53,986 nt of DNA from Paracoccaceae bacterium (GCA_006226775.1 SBGD01000077.1:1-53986), one strand, 5' to 3'; counted from the first letter of the stretch, positions 15,981 to 25,136 are shown. Made by a program: numbers and translations. The notes: generated by a model from the sequence alone, not told the origin.

Positions 15981-16094
15981 TCTTCGCTGCGCAGCATCGG
16001 CTTTTTCGCACTTGCGGCGACAGAGTGCTTTCCTTTTGTTCTGCGCTGACCTAGAATTTTCTGCAGCGCTGAAATTTCCGGGAGGGTGGCCCCA

Positions 16095-16643
16095 GTGGCA
16101 GATGCACCGAAACCTCTTCTGATCAAGCGGTATGCCAGCCGCAGGTTGTACAATACCGAAACCTCGGACTACGTGACGCTGGAGGATATTTCCGGCTTCA
16201 TCCGCGACGGGCGCGAGGTGCAGATCATCGATCTGAAATCCGGCGACGACCTGACCCGGCAATACCTGCTGCAGATCGTGGCCGATCACGAGAGCCGCGG
16301 CGAGAACGTGCTGCCGCTCGGGGTGCTGACCGACCTGGTGCGCAGCTATACCACCCAGGCGCAGAGCGTCGTGCCGCAGTTCCTGACCGCCTCGTTCCAG
16401 ATGCTGCGCGAAGGCCAGAACAAGATGCTGGAAATGAGCCCGATGGCCAAGATGCCCGGGTTCGAGGCGCTCAAGGCCCAGCAGGACGCCTTCATGAAGG
16501 CGATGTCCGGCGGCATGGCGGGGCAATGGTCCGGGCCCGACCAGGAAGAGGCCAAGCCCGAAAGCGACGGCGGCGAGGATCTCGAGGCGATCAAGAAACA
16601 GCTTGCCGCCTTGCAGGACAAGCTGTCGAAGATGGACAAGTAA
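16095..16643 (+). CDS. phaR: Polyhydroxyalkanoate synthesis repressor PhaR
   Basis: A 182-residue repressor that senses polyhydroxybutyrate by binding the polymer and releases phasin and other pha promoters. The N-terminal DNA-binding and polymer-accumulation domain (about residues 8-70) has the diagnostic IKRYASRRLYNTETSDYVTL. The PHB_acc segment around 75-115 follows, and the C-terminus is a short coiled coil (LEAIKKQLAALQDKLSKMDK). The start is a GTG with GGGAGGG about eight bases upstream; an earlier in-frame GTG at 16086 overlaps that ribosome site and is unlikely. Its presumed operators are at 14338-14377. A terminator follows. Confidence 0.95.
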   Translation: MADAPKPLLIKRYASRRLYNTETSDYVTLEDISGFIRDGREVQIIDLKSGDDLTRQYLLQIVADHESRGENVLPLGVLTDLVRSYTTQAQSVVPQFLTASFQMLREGQNKMLEMSPMAKMPGFEALKAQQDAFMKAMSGGMAGQWSGPDQEEAKPESDGGEDLEAIKKQLAALQDKLSKMDK

Positions 16644-16671
16644 GATAAGAGCGAAAGCTCCGATACCGCGA

Positions 16672-16702
16672 AAAGCCCCGCAGCACCTGCGGGGCTTTGT
16701 TC
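16672..16702 (+). terminator. Rho-independent terminator of phaR
   Basis: AAAGCCCCGCAG (16672-16683), loop CAC, and CTGCGGGGCTTT (16687-16698) form a perfect 12-bp stem whose right side runs into TTTGTT. Confidence 0.92.
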
Positions 16703-16777
16703 ATGAACGACGCCGGAAGCTTCTAGGCTGAATCACGGACCAGGAATGGCTTGGCGCGGAGATTTCAGGATCCGCAG

Positions 16778-16838
16778 CCCCGGACTTGATCCGGGGCCTC
16801 ACCTCAAGCAGCCAAGAGGTCCCGGATCAAGTCCGGGA
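16778..16838. repeat. Family A dispersed palindrome
   Basis: Arms at 16778-16800 and 16816-16838 are inverted copies of 23 bases with two mismatches. It lies between the convergent phaR and aminotransferase genes, downstream of both, and may double as the 3' end signal of the minus-strand operon. Confidence 0.85.
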
Positions 16839-16930
16839 CTGCGTCGGATCGAGCGGCAAGGTCCGCACCACGCCAAAACCGACCGCTTCAACCTGGTGCA
16901 TCCCGCTCCAGCGACCTCCCGGCCCCGCTC

Positions 16931-18133
16931 TCAGGTGCCGTAGGCCCGCGACTGCCCCATCACCGTTTCCGCCGCCGCGACCAGCGCCTCGGCAATGAAA
17001 TCACACTCCGCCCGGGTCAGCCGCGCAGGCAGGCGCACATCGCAGGCCCGCATCAGCATGGCGCGGGTGGAAGGCAGATCCGCCGGCAGGTCGGGAATGA
17101 ACCGCCAGTTCCAGAAGGCGCGCGCATTGTCCGCCGACAGCCCGAAGATCTGCACCTTCACGCCCATCGCCTCGGCCTGATCGGCAAAGGCGCTGCGCTC
17201 CCCCTCGTCCATGCCTTCCAGGTTGAACTGGATCGAATCCGGCGCGCGTTCCTCGGCGGGCAGCTTGTCGGGCACCTGCATCCAGGGGCTCCGGTTCAGC
17301 CTTGCCGCCACGTGATCGTGGTTCGCCCGCCCGTCGACCACCCGGCGTGCCACATGGCCCAGTTGCGGACGGATCACCGCCGCCGAGAGGTTCGACATGC
17401 GCTGGTTGTAAAGCGGCAGGGTGTTCTGCAGTGCCGGAAAGACCTCGCGCAGCACCGGATGCTTGTTCCAGTTGTGCTCATAGGCGCCGGACATGATGAT
17501 CGCGCGGGCCACCAGCTCGGCATCGTCGGTCACCAGGATGCCGCCTTCGCCGGCATTGACCAGCTTGTAGGACTGGAAGCTGAAACAGCCGATCCGCCCG
17601 ATGGTGCCGATATTGCGCCCGTTCCAGGTGGTGCCCAGCGAATGCGCCGCATCCTCGATCACCGGGATCGACCGCGCATTGCACAGCGCCATGATCGCAT
17701 CCATGTCCGAGGTATGGCCGCGCATGTGGCTGATGAGCACCGCCTGGCAAGTCTCCAGCTTGGCGGCGAAATCCGTCATGTCGATCCGGTAATTCTCGCC
17801 CACCTCGCAAAGCACCGGGCGGCATTCCGCGTGCAGCACGGCCGAGGGCACGGCGGCAAAGGTGAAGGCCGGGATCAGCACCCGCGCATCGCGCGGCAGG
17901 TCCAGCGCCTTGAGCGACAGGAACAAGGCGGCGGAACAGGACGAAACCGCCAGCGCGAAGCGCGCCCCGATCAGATCGGCAAACTCCCGCTCCAGAAGGG
18001 CGACCGGCGCATCCTGCGGCGCGGTATAGCGGAACAGATCGCCCGATTGCAGCAGGCGGTCGATCTCGGCCCGGGCCTCGGCGGGGATCGGTTCGGCGTC
18101 ATGGACGTTGGGGGCCTGAAGTGCGCTGGTCAT
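16931..18133 (-). CDS. DegT/DnrJ/EryC1/StrS family aminotransferase
   Basis: A 400-residue PLP-dependent enzyme of the DegT/EryC1/StrS group, usually sugar aminotransferases. The PLP lysine is Lys190 in CFSFQSYKLVNAGEGG, and Asp161 in VIEDAAHSLG binds the pyridine nitrogen. RVLIPAFTFAAVPSAVL matches the usual cofactor-binding loop. Of two ATGs six bases apart, the second (18133) is better placed after AAGGA. It is the last gene of the minus-strand run that begins with the ABC transporter. Membership of that pathway is suggested by direction and adjacency only: the gap to the oxidase is 120 bases. The real substrate is unknown. Confidence 0.85.
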   Translation of the reverse strand: MTSALQAPNVHDAEPIPAEARAEIDRLLQSGDLFRYTAPQDAPVALLEREFADLIGARFALAVSSCSAALFLSLKALDLPRDARVLIPAFTFAAVPSAVLHAECRPVLCEVGENYRIDMTDFAAKLETCQAVLISHMRGHTSDMDAIMALCNARSIPVIEDAAHSLGTTWNGRNIGTIGRIGCFSFQSYKLVNAGEGGILVTDDAELVARAIIMSGAYEHNWNKHPVLREVFPALQNTLPLYNQRMSNLSAAVIRPQLGHVARRVVDGRANHDHVAARLNRSPWMQVPDKLPAEERAPDSIQFNLEGMDEGERSAFADQAEAMGVKVQIFGLSADNARAFWNWRFIPDLPADLPSTRAMLMRACDVRLPARLTRAECDFIAEALVAAAETVMGQSRAYGT

Positions 18134-18253
18134 TTTCATTTTCCTTAATCCGGCTTTTCAAAAAGGTAAAACAACCAAATTCGGCAAAAAAGTGGAATTT
18201 CCCTGAAATCGCCGGGTCGGCGGCAAACCGTGTCCCTGCCGCCGCGGTTTTCT

Positions 18254-19549
18254 TTACAGGCCCAGCCGGTCGCGCAGCCCGTACCAGCTCATCGCCAGCG
18301 CCAGCAGCGGCGTGCGCAGCGCGCCGCCGCCGGGAAAGACCGGGGCAGGGAGGGCCGACATGGTGTCGAACCCCTCGGCCTCGCCCATCACCGCGCGCGC
18401 CATCAGCCATCCGGCATGGGTCGCGGTGCCCAGCCCGTGGCCGGAATAGCCCGAGGCCGACAGCACCCCCGGCGCCACCCGCGCCATGTAGGGCAGGCGC
18501 TTGAGGGTGATCGCCAGTGTCCCGCCCCAGGCGTAGTCGATCTTGACGCCCTTCAGATGCGGAAAGACCTCGTCCATCGGCCTGCGCACCTTGGCGGCAA
18601 TGTCGGCGGGAAAACGGTAGCCATAGCTCTCGCCGCCGCCGAACAGCAGCCGCCTGTCATGGCTCAACCGGAAGTAATTCACCACGAAGCGGCTGTCGGC
18701 CACCGCCACATCCTCGGTCAGCACTTGCGCCGCACGGTCGCCCAGAGGCTCGGTCGCGACGATGAAATTGTTGATCGGCATGACCCTTGCGGCCACCTTT
18801 CGGCTCAGCCCGCCGAGATAGCCATTGCCCGCCAGGATCACATGCTCCGCCTTGACCCGGCCTTTCCCGGTCTGCACCAGCCCCGGCTCGACGTGATGCA
18901 CATGGGAGGACTCGTGGATCACCGCCCCCGCATCGCTTGCCGCCCGCGCCAGCCCCAGCGCGAAACGCAGGGGGTGCAGATGCGCCGCATCCCGGTCGAT
19001 CATCCCGCCCTTGTAATCGGGCGACGGGCAGAGCGCGTGAAACCCCTCCGCGTCCAGCGCCTCGGCCGTGGCGTAGCCATAGCGGGTCTGCAAAAGCTCG
19101 ACGTAGCGATGCAGGTCGGCCACCTGCGACGCCGACGACCCGGCCCAGGCCACGCCGGGCTTCAAATGACAGTCGATGCCATGCTCCGCGATCAGCCGCT
19201 TGACCAGCGCCTTGGCCGCCTCGCCGAGATCCCAGTATTTCGCCGCGTCCTCGCGCCCGAGCAGTTTCTCCAGCCCCTGCTGGTCGACCCTTTGCCCCGA
19301 TCCCAACTGCCCGCCATTGCGCCCCGAGGCGCCAAAGCCCACGCGATGCGCCTCCAGCACCACCACCCGCCGCCCCGCGCGCGCCAGTTCCAGCGCCGCC
19401 GAAAGCCCGGTATAGCCTGCGCCGACGATACAGACATCCGCCGTCACCTCACCACGAAGCGCCTCGAACGGCGCCAGGAAATCAGACGTCGCCGCATACC
19501 AGCTTTCCGGATAGTGCCCCTGCTTATCATTGGAAAACAACAGGTTCAT
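18254..19549 (-). CDS. FAD-dependent amine oxidase (gamma-glutamylputrescine oxidase-like, DAO family)
   Basis: A 431-residue flavoprotein of the DAO family. The N-terminal FAD-binding motif GAGYTG is at residues 43-48 (VCIVGAGYTGLSAALEL), followed by VVVLEAHRVGFGASGRNGGQ. The C-terminal YSGHGLGTATHAGWLMARAV is typical of PuuB-like oxidases. In the Puu pathway such enzymes oxidise a gamma-glutamylated amine to the aldehyde with release of ammonia and hydrogen peroxide. Two adjacent glutamine-synthetase-like ligases and an amidotransferase support that role here. The actual amine is unknown; putrescine is only the best-known case. A family D repeat lies immediately upstream of its ATG. Confidence 0.88.
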   Translation of the reverse strand: MNLLFSNDKQGHYPESWYAATSDFLAPFEALRGEVTADVCIVGAGYTGLSAALELARAGRRVVVLEAHRVGFGASGRNGGQLGSGQRVDQQGLEKLLGREDAAKYWDLGEAAKALVKRLIAEHGIDCHLKPGVAWAGSSASQVADLHRYVELLQTRYGYATAEALDAEGFHALCPSPDYKGGMIDRDAAHLHPLRFALGLARAASDAGAVIHESSHVHHVEPGLVQTGKGRVKAEHVILAGNGYLGGLSRKVAARVMPINNFIVATEPLGDRAAQVLTEDVAVADSRFVVNYFRLSHDRRLLFGGGESYGYRFPADIAAKVRRPMDEVFPHLKGVKIDYAWGGTLAITLKRLPYMARVAPGVLSASGYSGHGLGTATHAGWLMARAVMGEAEGFDTMSALPAPVFPGGGALRTPLLALAMSWYGLRDRLGL

Positions 19550-19570
19550 TTGCGCGGTCCAGTGCTTCTC

Positions 19571-19613
19571 TGGTTCAGAAATATCCCGGGGGTTTGGGGG
19601 CTGGCCCCCAATC
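19571..19613. repeat. Family D repeat with hairpin
   Basis: TGGTTCAGAAATATCCCGGG followed by GGTTTGGGGGCTGGCCCCCA, the last part forming TGGGGG-CTG-GCCCCCA. A similar string starts at 48344 and an inverted relative lies at 27383-27408. It is placed between the FAD oxidase and the ligase gene of the same operon. Confidence 0.65.
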
Positions 19614-19630
19614 GACGCCAGCCCCGGATC

Positions 19631-20989
19631 TCACACGTTCAAAAGCAGATGCTCCCGTTCCCAGGGCGAGATCACCTGAAGAAACTCCTCGTATTCCGTC
19701 CGCTTGACGATGCCGTAGACCCGGGCAAACTCCGGCCCCAGCACCTCGTGCAGATCGCGCGCCTCGTCAAACAGATCCAGCGCCTCGCCCAGCACCTGCG
19801 GAATATCCGCCTCGCCGTCATAGGCATCGCCGCGGAACTGCTTGCCCGGGCGTTCCTCGTTCATCATGCCGAGATAGCCGCAGGCCAGCGAGGCCGCGAT
19901 CCCGAGGTAGGGGTTGCAATCCATCCCCGCCAGCCGGTTCTCGACCCGCCGCGCTTCCGGCGAGGAGATCGGAATGCGGATGCCGGTGGTGCGGTTGTCG
20001 CGCGCCCATTCGAGGTTGATCGGCGCCGCGTGATCCTTGACGTAACGGCGATAGGAATTGACGTAGGGCGCCAGCACCGCGATGGCATTGGGCAGGTGTT
20101 TCTGCAACCCGCCGATGAAGTGATAGAAGGCATCGGTCTCGCCGCCCTGCGGCCCGATGAAGATGTTCTTGCCGGTCTCCAGGTCCAGCACCGAATGGTG
20201 AATGTGCATTGCCGATCCCGGCTCGTCGGCAATCGGCTTGGCCATGAAGGTGGCAAAGCAATCGTGGCGCAGCGCCGCCTCGCGGATCAGGCGCTTGAAA
20301 TAGAACACCTCGTCGGCCAGCTTGACCGGGTTGCCGTGGCGCAGGTTGATCTCCAGCTGCCCGGCGCCGCCCTCCTGGGTGATGCCGTCGATCTCGAAGC
20401 CCTGGGCCTCGGCGAAATCGTAGATGTCGTCGATCACCGGGCCGAACTCGTCCACCGCGGTCATCGAATAGGCCTGGCGCGCGGCGGCAGGCCGGCCCGA
20501 GCGGCCCATCATCGGCTCGATGTTCTTGGCCGGGTCGATATTGCGGGCGACCAGGAAGAATTCCATCTCCGGCGCCACCACCGGTTTCCAGCCCTGCTTG
20601 TGGTAAAGATCCACCACCCGTTTCAGCACGTTGCGCGGGCTGGCCGCGATCGGCTTTTCGTCGCGCGAATAGGCGTCGTGGATCACCTGCAAGGTCCAGT
20701 CGCCGGTCCAGGGCGCGGCGGTGGCGGTGGAGTAATCCGGCTTGAGGATCATGTCGCGCTCGATGAAACCATCGGCGCCCGCGGCCTCGCCCCAGCCGCC
20801 GGTGATGGTCTGGAAGAAGATCGAATCCGGCAGGAAGAAATGCGTCTGCCGGATGAACTTCGACGCCGGCACCGCCTTGCCGCGGGCAATGCCGGGCAGG
20901 TCCGAGATGATGCATTCCACCTCGTCGAGCCGCCGGTCCTGCAAGTAGTCCCGCGCCGCTTCGGGGATCTGGTCCATCCAGTCAGTCAT
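19631..20989 (-). CDS. Glutamine synthetase family protein (gamma-glutamyl-amine ligase-like)
   Basis: A 452-residue member of the glutamine synthetase superfamily that probably joins glutamate to an amine using ATP, as PuuA does. The metal/ATP region has VVAPEMEFFLV and GAGQLEINLRHG, and the glutamate/ATP loop has SAMHIHHSV; NRTTGIRIPISSPEARRVENRLAGMDCNPYL is the C-terminal catalytic block. It lacks the adenylylation loop pattern of GlnA, and the length fits PuuA/GlnA-III relatives. Its ATG overlaps the stop of the amidotransferase gene by four bases, so translation is coupled. A paralogue is at 21683-23032. Confidence 0.92.
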   Translation of the reverse strand: MTDWMDQIPEAARDYLQDRRLDEVECIISDLPGIARGKAVPASKFIRQTHFFLPDSIFFQTITGGWGEAAGADGFIERDMILKPDYSTATAAPWTGDWTLQVIHDAYSRDEKPIAASPRNVLKRVVDLYHKQGWKPVVAPEMEFFLVARNIDPAKNIEPMMGRSGRPAAARQAYSMTAVDEFGPVIDDIYDFAEAQGFEIDGITQEGGAGQLEINLRHGNPVKLADEVFYFKRLIREAALRHDCFATFMAKPIADEPGSAMHIHHSVLDLETGKNIFIGPQGGETDAFYHFIGGLQKHLPNAIAVLAPYVNSYRRYVKDHAAPINLEWARDNRTTGIRIPISSPEARRVENRLAGMDCNPYLGIAASLACGYLGMMNEERPGKQFRGDAYDGEADIPQVLGEALDLFDEARDLHEVLGPEFARVYGIVKRTEYEEFLQVISPWEREHLLLNV

Positions 20990-21663
20990 GTGAGCCTCCG
21001 CTCGCGAAAGAACCCGGCGATCTTGTCGGCCATGCGCGCCGCATCGGTCGGCTTGTCCAGCCTGTCGCGCGCCTCGGCCACAAGGGGGGCGGGCACCACG
21101 TCGCCGCGCTCGGTCAGCAGCCGGTCGAGGAAGGCGGTGGTGAACTCGGGATGCGGCTGCACGGTGAAGATCCGGTCGTCATAGACCAGCGCCGCATGAC
21201 GGCAGAAATCGTTCGAGGCCACGGTCTCGGCGATCGCGGGTTTTTCCACCACCTGGTCCTGGTGCCAGGCATTCAGCGCCAGGGTCTCGTCGCCGAAGGC
21301 GTAATCCTTGCGGCCCAGCGACCAGCCGCCGTCGAATTTCTCGACCTTGCCGCCCAGCGCCTGGGCCACGATCTGGTGGCCGAAACAGATGCCCACCAGC
21401 GGCACGCCTGCCTCATAGGCGCCGCGGATGAACATCTCCAGCGGCGCGATCCAGGCGTGGTCCTCGTAGGCGCCGTGTTTCGAGCCGGTGATGAGCCAGC
21501 CATCGGCCTCGGTCACCGCTTCGGGAAACTGGCCGTCAACCACGTCGTAGTTGACGAAGTCGAAGCCTTGTCCCTTCAGCAGCCCGGCGAAGAGCTCTGA
21601 ATAACTGCCGAATTCGGGCATGGAGTCCGGGATGTGCCCGGTGGTCAGGATGCCGATCTTCAT
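20986..21663 (-). CDS. Class I glutamine amidotransferase (gamma-glutamyl hydrolase-like)
   Basis: A 225-residue stand-alone class I amidotransferase. The nucleophile is Cys93 in VGICFGHQIVAQALGG, and the partner residues are His171 and Glu173 in VQPHPEF. Between the two glutamine-synthetase-like ligases, it is the likely enzyme that removes the gamma-glutamyl group at the end of the pathway. This is the job PuuD does for gamma-glutamyl-GABA, although PuuD is a somewhat different branch of the superfamily. The gene overlaps the following ligase by four bases and follows the previous ligase by 19 bases. Substrate assignment is inference from context. Confidence 0.9.
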   Translation of the reverse strand: MKIGILTTGHIPDSMPEFGSYSELFAGLLKGQGFDFVNYDVVDGQFPEAVTEADGWLITGSKHGAYEDHAWIAPLEMFIRGAYEAGVPLVGICFGHQIVAQALGGKVEKFDGGWSLGRKDYAFGDETLALNAWHQDQVVEKPAIAETVASNDFCRHAALVYDDRIFTVQPHPEFTTAFLDRLLTERGDVVPAPLVAEARDRLDKPTDAARMADKIAGFFRERRLT

Positions 21664-21682
21664 GGATCACCCGTTGTTGTGG

Positions 21683-23032
21683 TCAGACCGTGTCGAGATA
21701 GATTTCCACCCGCTCGGCCTCGGTCAGTTCTTCCATATAATGGGCCTCCTGCCGCTTGGTCAGCAGGAAATTGCGGATCAGTTCCTCGGGAAAGATCCGC
21801 TTGATATGGTCGCTGGCCTCGAAGGCATCCATCGCGCCTTCCCAGGTGGCGGGGATGCGCGGCAGGTCCAGCGCATAGGCATTGCCGGTCACCGGCTCGG
21901 GCGGCAGCACGCCGTCCTCCATGCCGTTCATCGCCGCCCCCAGGATGGCGGCCACCATCAGGTAGGGGTTGACGTCGCCGCCCGCCACCCGGTGCTCGAT
22001 GCGCCGCGCGCGCGGATCGCCCGAGGGCACGCGCACCGCCGCGGTGCGGTTCTCGTAGGCCCAGCAGATGCCGGTGGGCGCATGGGCCTCGGGCACCAGC
22101 CGGTCATAGGAGTTCTGGTGCGGCGCAAAGACCAGCGCGGAATCGGCCATGGCGCCCAGGCAGCCCTGGATCGCATGGCGCAGGATGTCGTTGCCCTTGG
22201 GTCCGCCATCGTCGAAGATATTGGTGCCGTCCTGGTCGAGCACCGAGAAATGCATGTGCATCCCCGATCCGGCATAATCCTCGTAGGGTTTCGCCATGAA
22301 GGACGCGGCAAAGCCGTGCCGCCGCGCCAGCCCCTTGACCAGCCACTTGAAGAGCCAGGCATCGTCGGCGGCGCGCAGCCCGTCGTCGGAGTGCATCAGG
22401 TTGATCTCGAACTGGCCCAGGCCCGCCTCGGAAATGGCGGTATCGGCGGGAATGTCCATCTCCTCGCAGGCATCGTAGAGGTCGGTAAAGAACTGGTCGA
22501 AAGAGTCCAGCGCCCGGATCGACATGGTCTCGGCCGCCTTGCGCCGCTTGTTCGAGCGCGGCGAGATCGGGATCTGCAGCGACCTTCCGCTGTCGTCGAT
22601 CAGGTAGAATTCCATCTCCACCGCCACCACCGGCGTCAGCCCCTTGGCCTTGTAGCGGTCGAGCACCCGCTTGAGCGCCTGCCGCGGATCGCCGTCATAG
22701 GGCGTGCCATCCTCGCGGAACATCCAGATCGGCAAGAGCGCGGTCGGCGCCTCGAGCCAGGGCATGGGCAGAAAGCCGCGCTCGGTGGGTTTGAGCACGC
22801 CGTCGCGGTCGCCGCTCTCGAAGACCAGCGGGCTGTCGTCGATATCCTCGCCCCAGATGTCGAGGTTGAGCACCGACACCGGAAAGCGCGTGCCGCTCTC
22901 CACCACCTTGTCGGCAAAGCGGGTGGGCACGCGTTTGCCGCGCGGCTGGCCGTTCAGATCGGCCGCGGCCACGCGAATGGTGCGCACCTGCGGATTCTTG
23001 CGCAGCCAGGTCTTCATGCGATTTTCGGACAT
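21683..23032 (-). CDS. Glutamine synthetase family protein (second gamma-glutamyl-amine ligase-like)
   Basis: A 449-residue paralogue of the ligase at 19631-20989. The segments PVVAVEMEFYLIDD, GLGQFEINLMHS, SGMHMHFSVLD and NRTAAVRVPSGDPRARRIEHR-type sequence are the canonical metal, ATP and substrate blocks. The two ligases differ enough that they may take different amines. Just before it comes a 210-base stretch with tandem family A repeats, so it may begin a separate transcript from the transporter genes. The start MSENRMKTWL is the first ATG of the frame; no strong ribosome site is visible. Confidence 0.92.
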   Translation of the reverse strand: MSENRMKTWLRKNPQVRTIRVAAADLNGQPRGKRVPTRFADKVVESGTRFPVSVLNLDIWGEDIDDSPLVFESGDRDGVLKPTERGFLPMPWLEAPTALLPIWMFREDGTPYDGDPRQALKRVLDRYKAKGLTPVVAVEMEFYLIDDSGRSLQIPISPRSNKRRKAAETMSIRALDSFDQFFTDLYDACEEMDIPADTAISEAGLGQFEINLMHSDDGLRAADDAWLFKWLVKGLARRHGFAASFMAKPYEDYAGSGMHMHFSVLDQDGTNIFDDGGPKGNDILRHAIQGCLGAMADSALVFAPHQNSYDRLVPEAHAPTGICWAYENRTAAVRVPSGDPRARRIEHRVAGGDVNPYLMVAAILGAAMNGMEDGVLPPEPVTGNAYALDLPRIPATWEGAMDAFEASDHIKRIFPEELIRNFLLTKRQEAHYMEELTEAERVEIYLDTV

Positions 23033-23100
23033 GGGTCACCGGATAATTTGATCAAATTATGGATAGCGGGCTGCCCCCCGGTTTGGCAAGCGCGAATCCG

Positions 23101-23236
23101 GCCAAGCCCGGATTCGCGCCCCGGACTTGATCCGGGGCCTCCCCGCCAAGCCCGAATTCCCGCCCCGGACCCCGATCCGGAGCCTCCCCGCCAAACCCGC
23201 ATTCCCGCCCCGGACCCCGATCCGGGGCCTCCCGAA
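23101..23236. repeat. Tandem array of family A-related 44-45 bp units
   Basis: Three units start at 23101, 23145 and 23190, each reading GCCAAGCCCG, a short variable part, CGCCCCGGAC, and TTGATCCGGGGCCTCCCC or a variant. A 12-bp inverted repeat of the first unit precedes it near 23085. It lies between the transporter permease and the second ligase, within the otherwise co-directional gene run. Confidence 0.85.
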
Positions 23237-23247
23237 GACACGCCTCC

Positions 23248-24054
23248 CTACCGGATCGCGTTGATCCGAAACCGCATCCTCGCCCGCCGCGCCACCGGCA
23301 GATGCCGGTTGAGCCGCCGGTTGATCAGCCCGAAGATCCCGATCAGCACCAGCGTCAGGGCGATGAAATACCCCGCAAGGATGGGGTAGGGCACGAAGGG
23401 ATTGAAGGTCTTGTCGGCAAAGTAGCTGGCGTAATAGAGCGCATCGCCGCGCTGCTGCTGCGCCGGAAAGCCGGAAAAGAACACCAGCGTCGTGGCATGG
23501 AACAGGAAGATCGCCTCGTTGGTATAGGCCGGCCAGGCCAGCCGCAGCATGGTGGGCCAGACGATGCGGCGAAACCGGGTCCAGCCGGAAAATCCATAGG
23601 CATCGGCGGCCTCGATATCGCCCTTGGGGATCGACAAAAGCGCGCCGTGAAAGATCTCGCCGGAATAGGCGGCGGTATTGAGAAACAGCACCACCAGCGC
23701 GCCCACCCAGGCCGAGGTGAAGGGCGTGAAGACCGGCGCCACCTGTTTCAGCGAGAGAAACAGGAAATAGGCAAAGAAGAACTGGATGAACAGCGGCGAG
23801 CCGCGGAAGATGAAGATGAACCATTCCGCCGGTTTGCGCAGCCAGGGATTGCCCGAAAACTTGCCCAGCGCCACCGCGGTGGCGAGGAAAAACCCCGAGG
23901 CCAGCGCCAGCACCCCGAAATAGACGTTCCAGATCATCCCCGAGCCGATCAGCACCACCTGCTGACAGAGGGTGAAATCCGACCGCGGCAACAACCGCTC
24001 GCCGATCCCCAGCGACCGCAAGCCGTAGTCCGCAATGGTCTCCCAACAGCTCAT
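23248..24054 (-). CDS. Polar amino acid ABC transporter permease (second)
   Basis: A 268-residue inner-membrane permease of the HisM/GlnP family. It has five to six hydrophobic segments, with the coupling-loop motif EAADAYGFSGWTRFRRIVWP, the EAA motif that contacts the ATPase. FIFRGSPLFIQFFFAYF is the family-typical second helix. The start MSCWETIADYG has CGGAGG at proper spacing; the frame runs upstream but only through repeat DNA. With 24185-25036 it should form the heterodimeric channel of the importer. Confidence 0.93.
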   Translation of the reverse strand: MSCWETIADYGLRSLGIGERLLPRSDFTLCQQVVLIGSGMIWNVYFGVLALASGFFLATAVALGKFSGNPWLRKPAEWFIFIFRGSPLFIQFFFAYFLFLSLKQVAPVFTPFTSAWVGALVVLFLNTAAYSGEIFHGALLSIPKGDIEAADAYGFSGWTRFRRIVWPTMLRLAWPAYTNEAIFLFHATTLVFFSGFPAQQQRGDALYYASYFADKTFNPFVPYPILAGYFIALTLVLIGIFGLINRRLNRHLPVARRARMRFRINAIR

Positions 24055-24091
24055 GCGGTGCCTCCGCGGCTGGCCATTGCGCGGACCCAGC

Positions 24092-24162
24092 CCCGGACCC
24101 CGGTCCGGGGCCTCATGGTCGGTGCCGCGCCGGGGACCATGAGGTCCCGGGTCAGGCCCGGG
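24092..24162. repeat. Family A dispersed palindrome between two permease genes
   Basis: The left arm 24092-24120 and right arm about 24135-24162 are imperfect inverted copies of about 28 bases with a short loop. It sits inside an operon, between the two permease genes, so it must be read through. Confidence 0.8.
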
Positions 24163-24184
24163 ACGGGTGTTTCTTGCCCGACCC

Positions 24185-25036
24185 TCACGCCGCTTTCCTC
24201 TGCATCTCGCCGCCCGAGGTCGCCTGGCCATGGGTCAGCCGCGCCATCACCCGGTCCAGCACCACTTCCGACACCTTGGTGAACACCAGGTAGAACACCA
24301 GCAGCACCAGGAAATACCACATCCGCCAGTCGCCATGGGGATAATCGGTGAACCGCGGGTTCTTGGTGCCGCCCAGCTCGCGCGCCCAATAGACGATGTC
24401 CTCGACCCCCAGCAGGAACAGAAGCGGCGTCGCCTTGATCAGCACCATCCAGAGGTTCGACAGCCCGGGCAGCGCATAGACCCACATCTGCGGCACGAGG
24501 ATGCGCCAGAAGCTCTGGCGATGGGTCATGCCATAGGCCTCGGCGGTCTCGATCTGGGCCCGCGGCACCGCGCGCATCGCCCCGTAAAGCACATTGGCGG
24601 CAAAGGCGCCGAAGACGATGGCAAAGGTCAGCACCGCCAGCAAAAAGCCATAGGTCTCGTGGATCCATTGCGCCGAGGCGTTCAGCGGCAGCTTGGCCGC
24701 GTCGCAGACCACGAAATCGCTGCCCTGGCGGATCGGCTGGTCCCAGTCCGGGCATTTCACCTGGTGGCGCAGCCACTCGAAGCCCTGGTCGAGCGCGATC
24801 ACGAAGAACAAAAAGAACGCGATGTCCGGCACCCCGCGCACGATGGCGATATAGGCCTTTCCGATCCAGTTCAGCGGAAAGACATGGCTGCGCGCCGCCA
24901 TCGCCCCGGCAAAGCCGAAGCCCAGCGCCACCGGCGCGGTGATCGCCAGGAGCAGCAGCACCGTGCCGAAAGAGGCATAGAACGACAGATGCTTGCCCGT
25001 GGTCAGGTAACAGGCGTACCAGGCCAGGTCGGACAA
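24185..25036 (-). CDS. Polar amino acid ABC transporter permease (first)
   Basis: A 283-residue permease of the HisQ/GlnP family. Membrane segments begin near residues 20 and 60, and the EAA motif is ETAEAYGMTHRQSFWRILVP. FAIVFGAFAANVLYGAMRAV and the long periplasmic loop with CPDWDQPIRQGSDFVVC suggest a larger exported loop than usual. The start is uncertain. The annotated start is a TTG at 25036 with no good ribosome site, and there is no ATG or GTG upstream in frame. Coding pattern continues upstream (IFEFCASPDT), and an ATC at 25066 has GGACGAGG six bases before it. Confidence 0.88.
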   Translation of the reverse strand: MSDLAWYACYLTTGKHLSFYASFGTVLLLLAITAPVALGFGFAGAMAARSHVFPLNWIGKAYIAIVRGVPDIAFFLFFVIALDQGFEWLRHQVKCPDWDQPIRQGSDFVVCDAAKLPLNASAQWIHETYGFLLAVLTFAIVFGAFAANVLYGAMRAVPRAQIETAEAYGMTHRQSFWRILVPQMWVYALPGLSNLWMVLIKATPLLFLLGVEDIVYWARELGGTKNPRFTDYPHGDWRMWYFLVLLVFYLVFTKVSEVVLDRVMARLTHGQATSGGEMQRKAA

Positions 25037-25136
25037 CGTGTCGGGGCTTGCGCAGAACTCGAAGATGGCGGGCCTCGTCCGGGAAGGGGCGGAACGGACC
25101 GGCCGATCGGCCCGTCCCGCAATCGCATTGCCGCAG

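Noticed and set aside
18230-21184. A 984-codon open frame on the plus strand opposite the amine operon
   Set aside because: It is antisense to four recognisable genes and its translation is rich in Arg, His, Gln and Gly without any domain. It is a by-product of high GC content.
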